Source: Verrucomicrobiales bacterium
Lineage (GTDB): Bacteria; Verrucomicrobiota; Verrucomicrobiia; Limisphaerales; F1-80-MAGS106
Length of the DNA stretch: 43,450 bases
Direction: 5' to 3'
Assembly (NCBI GenBank): GCA_005805305.1
Contig: SYMW01000033.1
Span: forward strand, 1 to 43,450
This document shows, piece by piece, positions 1-7,657 of the stretch. Under the pieces are notes generated by a model, which saw only the letters and a list, made by a program, of their open reading frames with translations, did no database searches and was not told the DNA's origin. The position numbers and the translations under genes are program-made. Position 1 is the stretch's first letter. Every line of letters begins with the position of its first letter.

Positions 1-197
1 CCACCTCCGACGGCGGTTTCGTGCTCTTCCTGCGTTCCTTGGAGCCCGCGGATGCCGATCTGATGCGGAAGGAACTGCCTGGATTCCGCAAAACCATTCA
101 GCAGCGCCGCCAAATGCAGGCCTTCAATGATTGGTTCGTCAAGGAACGCGAAGTGGCGAAAATCGAATCGCCGGAAGCTAAGCCGAAGTCCCCTTAA
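1..197 (+). CDS. C-terminal end of a protein, possibly a SurA/PpiC-type folding factor (partial)
   Basis: An open frame enters from the left edge (first complete codon at position 3) and stops with TAA at 195-197, giving the last 64 residues of a protein. The visible part is a short segment (GFVLFLRSLEPAD) followed by a charged, probably helical tail containing RQMQAFNDWFVKERE and ending in a Lys/Pro-rich stretch. That layout resembles the C-terminal helix after the parvulin domain in periplasmic peptidyl-prolyl isomerases, but no catalytic region is visible, so the family is a guess. The RluA-type gene starts 6 bases downstream, so the two are probably co-transcribed. Confidence 0.5.
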   Translation, partial: TSDGGFVLFLRSLEPADADLMRKELPGFRKTIQQRRQMQAFNDWFVKEREVAKIESPEAKPKSP

Positions 198-203
198 ATC
201 TCG

Positions 204-1013
204 GTGAACGACGCCTTTCGATCGCTCAAGCTTTCCTCCAAGGCGACCAAGGAATTCTGGGAGATTCCCATTCTCCACGAAGACGAGGAGTTACTCGCCA
301 TCGACAAACCGGAGGGCCTGCTCGTTTCCCCTGATCACGCCGATGCCGGGCGGCCCAGCATAATGGGCCTGATCCAGCGGGATTTCGCGAGAAAAGCCAA
401 TTGGCTGGGGGAGAAGGGAATCAATTACCTCATGGCCGCGCACCGCTTGGACTTCGAAACCTCCGGCGTTCTGCTCCTCGCGAAATCGAAATCGACCCTG
501 GTTTGCGTCGTCGAGCAATTCGGGGCCAAACGGCCCGTCTGCGAACATCTGGCGCTGGTGCATGGAATGCCCGAGTCGGATGAGTTTGAATCGCGCGTCA
601 AGCTGGCCCACCACCCAAGCCGCCCGGAAATCATGGTGGCGAGCCCTCAAAACGGGAAATTCGCGGTGACCCAATTCAGGGTCGTGGAGCGCTTTTCCGG
701 CTACGCGCTGGTGTCCTGCCGGCCGCTGACGAGCCGAACTCATCAGATCAGGGTGCATCTGCGCCTCATGGGCCATCCCGTGGTTGGCGACAAGGCGTAT
801 GGAGGGCGTGAGTTGATGCTGTCTGAGCTCAAGCCGGATTACCGGCTGAAGCCAGGGCGCCAGGAAAACCCGCTCCTGGGCCGCGTGGCGAGCCATTGCT
901 CCCATGTTGAGATTCGAAAACCCGCGTCGGAGGAGGTGCTGGGCATTCATTCGAATGAGCCCAAGGATATTCGCGTAGCTCTGAAATACCTTCGACAGCT
1001 CGCCGCTCTCTGA
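204..1013 (+). CDS. RluA-family RNA pseudouridine synthase
   Basis: This 269-residue protein would isomerise specific uridines in rRNA or tRNA to pseudouridine. The family signature HRLDFETSGVLLLAK is at residues 80-94, with Asp83 the expected catalytic aspartate. Other typical blocks are IDKPEGLLVSP near residue 33 and RTHQIRVHLRLMGHPVVGD in the C-terminal half, the latter a standard RluA/RsuA family block. No N-terminal S4 domain is seen; the protein starts almost directly at the catalytic domain, as in RluA and TruC types. The start is GTG at 204, directly after the preceding stop. Which RNA and which position are modified cannot be read from the sequence. Confidence 0.9.
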   Translation: MNDAFRSLKLSSKATKEFWEIPILHEDEELLAIDKPEGLLVSPDHADAGRPSIMGLIQRDFARKANWLGEKGINYLMAAHRLDFETSGVLLLAKSKSTLVCVVEQFGAKRPVCEHLALVHGMPESDEFESRVKLAHHPSRPEIMVASPQNGKFAVTQFRVVERFSGYALVSCRPLTSRTHQIRVHLRLMGHPVVGDKAYGGRELMLSELKPDYRLKPGRQENPLLGRVASHCSHVEIRKPASEEVLGIHSNEPKDIRVALKYLRQLAAL

Positions 1014-1028
1014 ACTCGAATCGGAGCC

Positions 1029-1706
1029 TCACATCCCCCCGGACTCCGCGACGGCCCATTGCCTGGCGATTTTCGCGGCCAGAAACAGGGCGGCGATGAA
1101 AAGACAGGCCCCGGAGCCCTGGGACATGCGAAGCAGCGTCTTGGTCGATAGATGCCCGCGCTTCCTGGAGACCAGGTAGCTAAAAATCGCGAACCAGGAA
1201 AATCCACCCACCCCCGCTCCAAGAGCGCACACTCCTTTGCTGAGCCAATGGTCGTCCATCCAACGATGGGAGATGAGTGTGGCGGAAACCGTGATCCAAA
1301 ACAGGAGGACGGCCGGGTTCCCAAGCACGCGGACAAATCCAATCATGAAAGCCGTGTGCGGATGCAAGCGATGCTCGAATTCTGAGACGCTTCGAGACGT
1401 GGCCGGCACGGACTTGGCCAGCATGTAGCGCAACCCGAGCAACAGCATCAGGAAAAAACTCACAATTTCCATGCCAAGCCTCATGGTGTTGGATTCGAAT
1501 AACCCTGAAAAACCCGCGAACGCCAAACCACAGTAGATCACCTCCATGACCACGGCCCCGGCGCCAATCAAGACCGCCCAACGAAACCCGCGCAGAGCGC
1601 CCTCGTTCAGGATGGAAACGTTCACCGGCCCTACAGGGATTGACGCTATCAGGCCGGTGACGAAACCGGCGGTTGCGGCAATCGCAAGCTCGACGGGGTC
1701 AATCAT
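1029..1706 (-). CDS. LysE-family transporter
   Basis: A 225-residue, very hydrophobic protein of the LysE/RhtB exporter family, which moves amino acids or related small molecules out of the cytoplasm. The first membrane helix contains the family-typical IPVGPVNVSILNEGALRG segment, and about six hydrophobic segments follow. The open frame extends upstream to 1868, but the ATG at 1706 is preferred: it gives the usual family length and overlaps the end of the phosphatidylserine synthase gene by 8 bases, suggesting translational coupling. The substrate is unknown. The downstream neighbour, the RluA-type gene, is convergent. Confidence 0.85.
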   Translation of the reverse strand: MIDPVELAIAATAGFVTGLIASIPVGPVNVSILNEGALRGFRWAVLIGAGAVVMEVIYCGLAFAGFSGLFESNTMRLGMEIVSFFLMLLLGLRYMLAKSVPATSRSVSEFEHRLHPHTAFMIGFVRVLGNPAVLLFWITVSATLISHRWMDDHWLSKGVCALGAGVGGFSWFAIFSYLVSRKRGHLSTKTLLRMSQGSGACLFIAALFLAAKIARQWAVAESGGM

Positions 1707-2580
1707 GCGACGCGGAACCCTCGCCACCCGGATCCTCTTCAAGGGCGGCGACCACTTTGCGGCTGATTCGCGGCCGCACAAAACCATAGAGCAGATAAGC
1801 CGTGAAAACGAGGGGCAGCACGAAATGAAGGACTTTGTCCCAGAGTGTGATGAACAGGCCGGACACAAGGATGATGATGATCGTTTTCGCGAACGGATGA
1901 CGCGTGCGCCAGTCGATCCTTTTAAACGCGGGATACTTGACCTCGCTCACCATCATGACCGAAAGGAAAACCAGAAGGAAAGGGAGGGCGAAACGCCAGT
2001 TGCCCTTCGCGAAATCCCGATCGTCCAAGTGCATGAGGAACAGCGTCAATGACGCCACCAACCCCGCGGCGGCGGGGATTGGAAATCCCAGGAACTCGTT
2101 GCTGGATCCCCCCCCTTGCTGAGCGGCAAGACAGTTGAATCGAGCCAGGCGGAAAGCCCCGCAGATGAGGAAGATCGAGGCGATGAACCAACCTAGCTGG
2201 GGGTGAAGGGTGAACACATCGCGCAGCACGATCCGATGCACTAGGAACGCTGGAGCGACTCCAAAGCTCACAATATCCGCCAACGAATCAAACTCCCGCC
2301 CAAATGGGGATTCAAAGCCCCCCATCCTGGCCACGCGGCCATCGAGAAGGTCGAAAATGCAGGCCAGAAGTATGTAAAAAAGCGCGTGCCGAATGGAGGA
2401 CGTGAAATCGACCGCCCTGATGTCCGCTTCCACAATCTTCGTCAACGCGAGGAAACCGCAAAAGAGGTTGCCCGCGGTCATCAGATTCGGCAGCAGATAT
2501 ATCTTCAACCGCGCGGGTTCACTTTCGGGCACCCGAGCGGGAGGATCGCCAGCGCTCATATTCTTAGTTCTGTCAGGCAT
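1699..2580 (-). CDS. pssA: CDP-diacylglycerol--serine O-phosphatidyltransferase
   Basis: An integral membrane enzyme of the CDP-alcohol phosphatidyltransferase family, expected to make phosphatidylserine from CDP-diacylglycerol and serine as the first step to phosphatidylethanolamine. The complete family motif is present: Asp77, Asp80-Gly81, Ala84-Arg85, Gly94, Asp98 and Asp102 (DLLDGRVARMGG then GREFDSLAD). The N-terminal segment IYLLPNLMTAGNLFCGFLA is typical of the PssA type 2 group rather than of phosphatidylglycerophosphate synthases. The protein has 293 residues and several membrane helices. Its stop overlaps the start of the LysE-type gene by 8 bases. A start at Met8 is also possible. 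Confidence 0.88.
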   Translation of the reverse strand: MPDRTKNMSAGDPPARVPESEPARLKIYLLPNLMTAGNLFCGFLALTKIVEADIRAVDFTSSIRHALFYILLACIFDLLDGRVARMGGFESPFGREFDSLADIVSFGVAPAFLVHRIVLRDVFTLHPQLGWFIASIFLICGAFRLARFNCLAAQQGGGSSNEFLGFPIPAAAGLVASLTLFLMHLDDRDFAKGNWRFALPFLLVFLSVMMVSEVKYPAFKRIDWRTRHPFAKTIIIILVSGLFITLWDKVLHFVLPLVFTAYLLYGFVRPRISRKVVAALEEDPGGEGSASHD

Positions 2581-2817
2581 CTATCAAGCCCCTCGCCCGC
2601 CACTTCACTCGATGTTCTTGCGAAGCCGGCGGCCGACTCGATCCGGAGCTCGGACCGCCTCCCGAGGCCTTGCATTCAACCCTTCCCCGGGCCGGGCAGC
2701 CGAGCCAAAATCCGCAGCGAATCTGATGCAAGCTCCCCGCATTGGAAAGCGTATTCCCGACGAAACCGCCTTTTTCTTTGCACCCAAACCGGCCCCCATC
2801 TAAGGTCGCTCGGAACC

Positions 2818-3351
2818 ATGAGGAATGTCGTCTACTTCGATCTCGAAACTCAAAAGTCAGCCGAGGAGGTTGGTGGTTGGAACAAAATCCGCGACATGCG
2901 GATGAGCGTCGGAGTCACCTACAGCACCGCTCGCGGCGGCTATCGCATTTTCACAGAGGATCGAATCGACGAACTCATCCAGGAACTGACCCGCGCCGAC
3001 CTGATCATCGGGTTCAATCAGTTACGCTTCGATTACGAAGTCCTCCACGGCTACACGGTCTTTGACTTTTCCCAAGTGCCCAGCCTCGATATGCTCGTGG
3101 ATTTGCAAGGAAAGCTCCAGCATCGGTTGTCGTTGGATTCCATCGCGGCGGCCACACTAGGAGTCGAGAAAACGTCGGAGGGATTGCAAGCCATCAAGTG
3201 GTGGAAAGAGGGCCGGATGCTGGAATTGGCCGAGTACTGTTGCTTTGACGTGAAAATCACCAAACTCGTGCATGAATTTGGAGCGGCCAACAAACAGATT
3301 TTCTACAAGAACAGGTTCGGAGCGCTGCTGACCGCGCAGGTCAACTGGTGA
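2818..3351 (+). CDS. RNase H-fold 3'-5' exonuclease-like protein (DEDDy type)
   Basis: A 177-residue protein with the carboxylate pattern of DEDD exonucleases: VVYFDLETQ (Asp8, Glu10), IIGFNQLRFDYEVL (Asp72), and YCCFDVK with Tyr140 and Asp144, which is the YxxxD of the DEDDy class. This suggests 3'-5' exonuclease activity on RNA or DNA. It consists of the exonuclease domain alone, with no polymerase or helicase attached. The frame is open far upstream (from 2386), but that part is low-quality sequence opposite pssA; the ATG at 2818 places the first catalytic strand right at the N-terminus. It is transcribed divergently from pssA and converges on the GNAT/cNMP gene. The physiological substrate is unknown. 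Confidence 0.72.
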   Translation: MRNVVYFDLETQKSAEEVGGWNKIRDMRMSVGVTYSTARGGYRIFTEDRIDELIQELTRADLIIGFNQLRFDYEVLHGYTVFDFSQVPSLDMLVDLQGKLQHRLSLDSIAAATLGVEKTSEGLQAIKWWKEGRMLELAEYCCFDVKITKLVHEFGAANKQIFYKNRFGALLTAQVNW

Positions 3352-3371
3352 CTCGTTCTGGCCTCTGCGGC

Positions 3372-4967
3372 TTATTTCTTCACCGTTTGATTCGCCCTGC
3401 GGAGACGGGTGGACAATTCCATTGCGATGTTCCGCATCACGACCATGCCTAAATGCGGCTCGTGATGGACGAGGTTGTGGAATGCCGATCTTTGGATGAC
3501 CAGGAGAATGCTGGCCTGGCCCGCGACGGCATGGGCGCCCCGCGGAGCACCATCCAAAAACGCTTGCTCGCCAAAAATTTGGCCGTTGCCCACGGAGGCC
3601 AGCGGCTTGCCCAAATCTTCGAGAACAATATCCACTTGGCCGCGCATCACCACATAAGCCTCGTTGCCCACGTCTCCGCGGCTGAAAATGCGGTCCCCCG
3701 GGCGGTATAGCTTTTGAGTGAAAAGCCGGGCAATCTTCCTGAGTTCCCCGTCCCCAAGCCCTTCAAAAACAGGCAACCCTCGCAGCAGATTGATGATGGC
3801 CAACCCGATCTTCTGATCGTTGAAGTTCTGATCAACGATGCGCAGAATGGTCTTGGCGTGAGCCGTGGCCTCGTGCTTCTCCGCGGAGTAAAGCAAGTTC
3901 AACTTGACCATCTTCACGACGTCCACGTGAGCATTCGCCTTGCTATAAAACGCTGGAAGATAAGCCACCGGAACAAATCCCAATTGCTCCGCGCTTTTCA
4001 AAAGCCGCGGCGCCGACATGAGGATATCCACTTCCACATACACCGCGCTCATTTGCTCGTGCGCGGCCTTCATCGCGTGCTGGAGCATCGCCCCGAGCGA
4101 CACGTCATCCAAGGCAAAGGAATCAACAATCCGCACGCAGCGGTCTCGTTCGTCGAAGCAATAAGAGATGCCCGCCACAACCTGGTTCTCCCGCTGCCCC
4201 AAGAACGCTTGAACGGGGGAGCCACCCTGACTGCGAAGAAAGCCTTGCCCAAGGTTGAAGCCCCCCGAAATCTCCACCGGAGGATTGGAGGTTTCAGCCT
4301 GCATTTTCCACAAATCGAAGTCATCCGAAGTGGCCGCGTGAAATTGAATCTCGGTTTTTAGAGGATACCCCGTCGCGCCGTCCCTCACGAGAGCGGGAAC
4401 CGCGAACTGCAGGTGGCCCAGGACGGCCGCCGCGAGTTCGCTCACCTGGGGAAGGGATTCAGAAACGGGCTGGCGGCTGATGATGTCGCTCCCTCCAAAA
4501 TTCAAGTAAAACAGGCAGCCTTCGCGCGAACGAAGCATGTGTTTGAATGGCTGGAAGCCAGCGCAAATATAGCCCATTTTCTCCAGCAAAATCTGCTGGG
4601 CGTTGTCCGAGGCCAAGACCCGCACCACCGTGAACAGCCCGCGACCCGCGACTTCCTCATGGACCTTTCTGTAAAGCGCCTCGGCGGCTCCGTTGCGAAA
4701 GCTTTCAGGGAGAAACAAGTTGCGCCCCAAGTTGGCTATGGGGTTCTGATTGCCGACATGGCCAGGAAGAAAAGAGACGCTTCCTTGAATTTGCCCGTTC
4801 ACATCCGCGCCCCACGTGTCCTCGCCCATATTTCCGACCAGTTCATTCTCCGCCCACTTGGGGTCGGAAAGCGCCTTCTCAGCATACTCATCGCCCAAGT
4901 TAACCCTCAACAAATCAATCCACTTGCTGGCGTCTGGGGCAGTTAATTTCCGGATGACAGTTCCCAT
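3372..4967 (-). CDS. GNAT acetyltransferase-like protein fused to a C-terminal cyclic-nucleotide-binding domain
   Basis: A 531-residue multidomain protein. Residues about 1-135 look like a GNAT acetyltransferase fold ending in LASDNAQQILLEKMGYICAG. Residues about 225-375 look like a second GNAT-like fold (VAGISYCFDERDR, then LLKSAEQLGFVPVAYLP). Residues about 400-525 form a cyclic-nucleotide-binding domain with YRPGDRIFSRGD, AYVVMRGQVDIVLE and the phosphate-binding cassette FGEQAFLDGAPRGAHAVA at 465-482. That cassette keeps the Glu and Arg associated with cyclic nucleotide contact. cNMP-controlled lysine acetyltransferases are known in mycobacteria, with the domains in the opposite order. The start at 4967 (MGTVIRKL) was chosen over the longer frame because the GNAT fold begins there. 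Ligand and target are unknown. Confidence 0.8.
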   Translation of the reverse strand: MGTVIRKLTAPDASKWIDLLRVNLGDEYAEKALSDPKWAENELVGNMGEDTWGADVNGQIQGSVSFLPGHVGNQNPIANLGRNLFLPESFRNGAAEALYRKVHEEVAGRGLFTVVRVLASDNAQQILLEKMGYICAGFQPFKHMLRSREGCLFYLNFGGSDIISRQPVSESLPQVSELAAAVLGHLQFAVPALVRDGATGYPLKTEIQFHAATSDDFDLWKMQAETSNPPVEISGGFNLGQGFLRSQGGSPVQAFLGQRENQVVAGISYCFDERDRCVRIVDSFALDDVSLGAMLQHAMKAAHEQMSAVYVEVDILMSAPRLLKSAEQLGFVPVAYLPAFYSKANAHVDVVKMVKLNLLYSAEKHEATAHAKTILRIVDQNFNDQKIGLAIINLLRGLPVFEGLGDGELRKIARLFTQKLYRPGDRIFSRGDVGNEAYVVMRGQVDIVLEDLGKPLASVGNGQIFGEQAFLDGAPRGAHAVAGQASILLVIQRSAFHNLVHHEPHLGMVVMRNIAMELSTRLRRANQTVKK

Positions 4968-5136
4968 GGCTTCAGAAACGTGAATAGATGAAAAGCTGCA
5001 ATAATCGCGACCGTGACTCGAATGCCCAAAACTTCCTGGCTCCTGAGAGTGGCGTTGCCGCGCGATTCCAAGAATCAATCCGTGAGTGCAAGGCCAGCCC
5101 GAAACCACCTCAACCAGTTCGCCATTCGATTCGTTG

Positions 5137-5221
5137 TGGTGCCCGCGACAGGACTTGAACCTGTACGATGTTACTCACTAGAACCTGAATCTAGCGCGTC
5201 TGCCAATTCCGCCACGCGGGC
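5137..5221 (-). tRNA. tRNA-Leu (anticodon CAG)
   Basis: Read on the minus strand, a 7-base acceptor stem (GCCCGCG at 5221-5215 with CGCGGGC at 5147-5141) is followed by discriminator A and an encoded CCA at 5139-5137. The anticodon stem is CTAGA/TCTAG and the loop TTCAGGT places CAG at the anticodon. The D-loop shows TGGCGGAATTGGCAGACGCG, usual for class II leucine tRNAs. A long variable arm lies between the anticodon stem and the T arm, whose loop contains GTTCAAGTCC. All features agree with a functional tRNA-Leu reading CUG codons. Confidence 0.96.
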
Positions 5222-5595
5222 ACACCAACTGCATCGCCATGCGAAGACCGGGTCAGGCTAACAAACCACATCGCGGACGCAAGCGCCCAATTCAATAATC
5301 CGGCATTCCTCCGTCACCCATCGCCCCGCTCCGCGACACGCCTTGCGGCAATGGGCTCCGAAAGACCCTCGGCCTCCAAAGCGCGGTGCAGGACCCCGCT
5401 CGATGACGAAATGCCCGCCTGTTGACGCTCCGCCTCGTCCTCGAGAGCCGAACATTTTTCGTCGCGCCATTTTCTGTCGCTGCAATGACTCTTAGCCGCC
5501 AGTACAGAGTTATCGCGCTTCAAGGCGGGTGGGAAATCGGCAATGCATCCACCACTGCTGCGCGTTCAGCTTCCCCAAAAAAAGCCCTCGAAAAA

Positions 5596-5616
5596 CTGGC
5601 GTGGTTTTCACGCCAG
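5596..5616. promoter_or_regulatory. Perfect 8-bp inverted repeat, candidate activator site
   Basis: CTGGCGTG and CACGCCAG are perfect inverted arms separated by GTTTT. No T-tract follows, so it is not a terminator. It lies roughly 105 bases upstream of the expected start of a sigma-54-like promoter at 5687-5703, the usual distance for an enhancer-binding protein site. The role is inference. Confidence 0.5.
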
Positions 5617-5686
5617 ATGCGTGAGAATGGCGCGTCGACTGCATTTTATATCCACGGGGAATGGCCATTTCACGGGCAATTTCCCG

Positions 5687-5703
5687 TTGGCACCAAGACT
5701 GCT
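5687..5703 (+). promoter_or_regulatory. Candidate sigma-54 (-24/-12) promoter of the pseudopilin gene
   Basis: TTGGCAC at 5687-5693 and CTGCT at 5699-5703 give the invariant GG (5689-5690) and GC (5701-5702) with exactly ten bases between them. The -24 half is a full match and the -12 half four of five to TTGCT. It lies about 90 bases before the pseudopilin ATG. Pilin genes in several bacteria are sigma-54 controlled; activity here is inferred. Confidence 0.5.
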
Positions 5704-5725
5704 GAGCTTAGAAGGAGAAAATTCG

Positions 5726-5753
5726 TTGACACTCGAAGCCGATTGTTTAGAGT
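5726..5753 (+). promoter_or_regulatory. Candidate sigma-70 promoter of the pseudopilin gene
   Basis: TTGACA (5726-5731) is followed after 16 bases by TAGAGT (5748-5753), four of six to the -10 consensus. It would start transcription about 35 bases before the ATG at 5793. It lies just downstream of the sigma-54-like site, so the gene may have either or both promoters. Confidence 0.45.
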
Positions 5754-5792
5754 TCGCGAACCGTTAACCCAACAAAATTAAGCACAACAATT

Positions 5793-6536
5793 ATGAACCA
5801 ATTTCGGAAATACAAAGTCGGAGCGTTCACGCTCATTGAGCTGTTGGTCGTGATCGCGATCATCGCTATTCTGGCCGGTATGTTGCTCCCCGCTTTGGCC
5901 AAAGCCAAAGCCAAGGCGCAGAAGATCAAATGCGTCAACAACCTCAAAAACGTCGGCCTATCGTTCCGCATCTTTGCCACTGACAACAACGATCAATTCC
6001 CGATGAGCATTTCCACGAACCAGGGAGGCTCCGCGGAATTCGTCCCGACTGCCACCGCCACGGGAACCAAGGATCTTGGAACTTATGGTCACTTTCTGGC
6101 CCTATCGAATGAATTGAGCACGCCCAAGATTGTCCTGTGCCCAAGCGATAGCATTGGCCGCAAAGAAGCGCGCAACTTTTCAACTGTGGTGGCACAAAAA
6201 GACGGTTTCTACAACAACTTCAACATCAGCTACTTCGTGGGCTTGGAAACAGATGAGACCAGGCCTCAAATGCTGCTCTCCGGTGACCGCAATATCACCA
6301 ACAACTTGACCCGCAAAGACACCACGAAGAACCAGATCATCTTGTTCAAGACGAACATTGTCGGCGCCACCGATGGAAACGCGGGCTGGGATAAGAACAT
6401 CCACCAAACCCAAGGAAATGCCGTCATGGCTGATGGCAGTGTCCAAGGATTCAATGGCTCACGTCTCCGCGATGCCTTCCGCAGCTCGGACGATCTGAAC
6501 AACAAGATCTCCCTGCCCGGCGATACTCTGAACTAA
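5793..6536 (+). CDS. Prepilin-type pseudopilin with H-X9-DG C-terminal motif
   Basis: A 247-residue protein with a type IV prepilin/pseudopilin leader: a short basic stretch ([12 protein letters not shown]) then [20 protein letters not shown]. Cleavage and N-methylation are expected just before the Phe-Thr-Leu segment, with the conserved Glu five residues into the mature protein. Close to the C-terminus is [13 protein letters not shown], the H-X9-DG motif found in the large pseudopilin families of Verrucomicrobia, Planctomycetes and Lentisphaerae. The role is probably in a type II secretion-like or surface assembly; these genomes carry many paralogs and individual functions are unknown. It forms its own transcription unit, with promoter elements upstream and a strong terminator at 6557-6590. 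No clear Shine-Dalgarno precedes the ATG. Confidence 0.9.
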   Translation: MNQFRKYKVGAFTLIELLVVIAIIAILAGMLLPALAKAKAKAQKIKCVNNLKNVGLSFRIFATDNNDQFPMSISTNQGGSAEFVPTATATGTKDLGTYGHFLALSNELSTPKIVLCPSDSIGRKEARNFSTVVAQKDGFYNNFNISYFVGLETDETRPQMLLSGDRNITNNLTRKDTTKNQIILFKTNIVGATDGNAGWDKNIHQTQGNAVMADGSVQGFNGSRLRDAFRSSDDLNNKISLPGDTLN

Positions 6537-6556
6537 GTTTATCCCTCAATTAATTG

Positions 6557-6590
6557 AAAAAAGGGCACCCGAAAGGGTGCCCTTTTTTTT
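6557..6590 (+). terminator. Rho-independent terminator of the pseudopilin gene
   Basis: GGGCACCC (6563-6570), a GAAA tetraloop and GGGTGCCC (6575-6582) form a perfect 8-bp GC-rich stem followed by eight T residues. A run of A residues precedes the stem, so it could also work on the minus strand for the epimerase gene. Confidence 0.95.
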
Positions 6591-6667
6591 CATGTCTTAG
6601 GTTCGGGACGATGGCTGGAATGAAGATGAGTTAGAGAACGATCGGCCGCTGTACCGCGGCTTCACAA

Positions 6668-7651
6668 TCAATCCGCCGCCTGTTGAATGATATCTCGCAA
6701 AGGAGTCGACGGCCTGAAACCCGTGAAATCAAAGAGCTTCTCCACGCTTGGCTTTCGTCGATGCATATCTTCGAAACCCGGCGAATACGCCTCGGCGTAG
6801 GGCACCATTTGGATCTGGGACTTGGAACCAAGAACTTCTATGACGACGCGCGCCAGTTCTGAGATCTGAATCTCATTGGTGGAGCCGACGTTAAACACTT
6901 CGCCACGGGCTCGTTGGCAAGAAGCCAAACGCAGCAGGGCATGAACGGTGTCTTTCACGTAGGAAAAGCACCGGCTTTGATTCCCGTCACCGTAAACTCG
7001 AAGCGGCTCATCCCGCTTCGCCGCTTCAATAAACCTCGGCAGAACCATCCCATAACGGCCGGTTTGCTTGGGTCCGACGGTGTTAAAAAGCCTGGCAATG
7101 ATGATGGGAAGTGCTCTCTCCTTGAAAAAAGACATCGCGAGAAACTCATCCATCAATTTCGAACACGCATAGCTCCATCGACTGAACGTCGGCGGGCCTA
7201 TCAGAAGGTCGTCCGTCTCTACAAAAACAGGCTTCAAACTCTTTCCGTAAACTTCGGAAGTGGACGCGATGAGCACCGGAGTTCCATGATGGCTCGCCGC
7301 CTGGAGCAACACTTCCGTCTCCCGCAAATTCGTTTGGATGGTCCGAATCGGTGAGTTCACAACCAACTCAACTCCCACCGCCGCGGCGAGATGAAAAATA
7401 AAGTCCGCGCGTTGAACAATATCCTCAAGCTCGCGGCATTCCGAAACCTTGCAGGAATGTGATGTCAATCGGTCATTGTGCTGAAGCGAACACAGATTTT
7501 CGAAGGTGCCAGTCGAGCAATCGTCAATGACAGTCACACGATGCCCCTCCGAAATCAACCGCTCCACCAAATGTGAGCCAATAAAACCGGCTCCTCCTGT
7601 CACAAGGAAGGATTGCGGACTTGATGAATGAATGTCGTCAGGTGGAGACAT
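6668..7651 (-). CDS. Extended SDR NAD-dependent sugar-nucleotide epimerase/dehydratase
   Basis: A 327-residue extended short-chain dehydrogenase. The NAD-binding motif TGGAGFIGSH is at residues 18-27 and the active-site YxxxK is Tyr161/Lys165 (YACSKLMDE), with the preceding STSEVYG strand also typical. Further family blocks are ARLFNTVGPKQTGRYGMVLP and VYGDGNQSRCFSYVKD. These fit the UDP-glucuronate decarboxylase / UDP-glucose 4-epimerase / dTDP-glucose dehydratase group; the exact substrate cannot be fixed by eye. It probably supplies activated sugars for surface polysaccharide. It lies 6 bases downstream of the amidase gene on the same strand, so the two likely form an operon. Confidence 0.85.
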   Translation of the reverse strand: MSPPDDIHSSSPQSFLVTGGAGFIGSHLVERLISEGHRVTVIDDCSTGTFENLCSLQHNDRLTSHSCKVSECRELEDIVQRADFIFHLAAAVGVELVVNSPIRTIQTNLRETEVLLQAASHHGTPVLIASTSEVYGKSLKPVFVETDDLLIGPPTFSRWSYACSKLMDEFLAMSFFKERALPIIIARLFNTVGPKQTGRYGMVLPRFIEAAKRDEPLRVYGDGNQSRCFSYVKDTVHALLRLASCQRARGEVFNVGSTNEIQISELARVVIEVLGSKSQIQMVPYAEAYSPGFEDMHRRKPSVEKLFDFTGFRPSTPLRDIIQQAAD

Positions 7652-7657
7652 GAGAGC

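Larger units (their letters stand above)
5222..5792. other. 571-base gap without a convincing gene; regulatory region of the pseudopilin gene
   Basis: Open frames here (for example 5422-5781) show no recognisable family, no good ribosome site and biased composition, so no gene is called. The right half holds a perfect dyad, a sigma-54-like promoter and a sigma-70-like promoter, listed separately. Nothing recognisable is seen between 5222 and about 5590. Confidence 0.6.

Noticed and set aside
291-950. Long minus-strand frame opposite the RluA-type gene
   Set aside because: Antisense shadow in a GC-rich gene; no family resemblance, while the plus-strand protein has the full catalytic motif.
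5596-5616. Rho-independent terminator at the perfect dyad
   Set aside because: The stem is followed by ATGCGTGAG rather than a T-tract, and no gene on the plus strand ends upstream; a protein-binding site is more plausible.
5422-5781. Open frame of 119 codons upstream of the pseudopilin gene
   Set aside because: No recognisable domain, no ribosome site, and it covers the promoter elements and the dyad; it is most likely chance.
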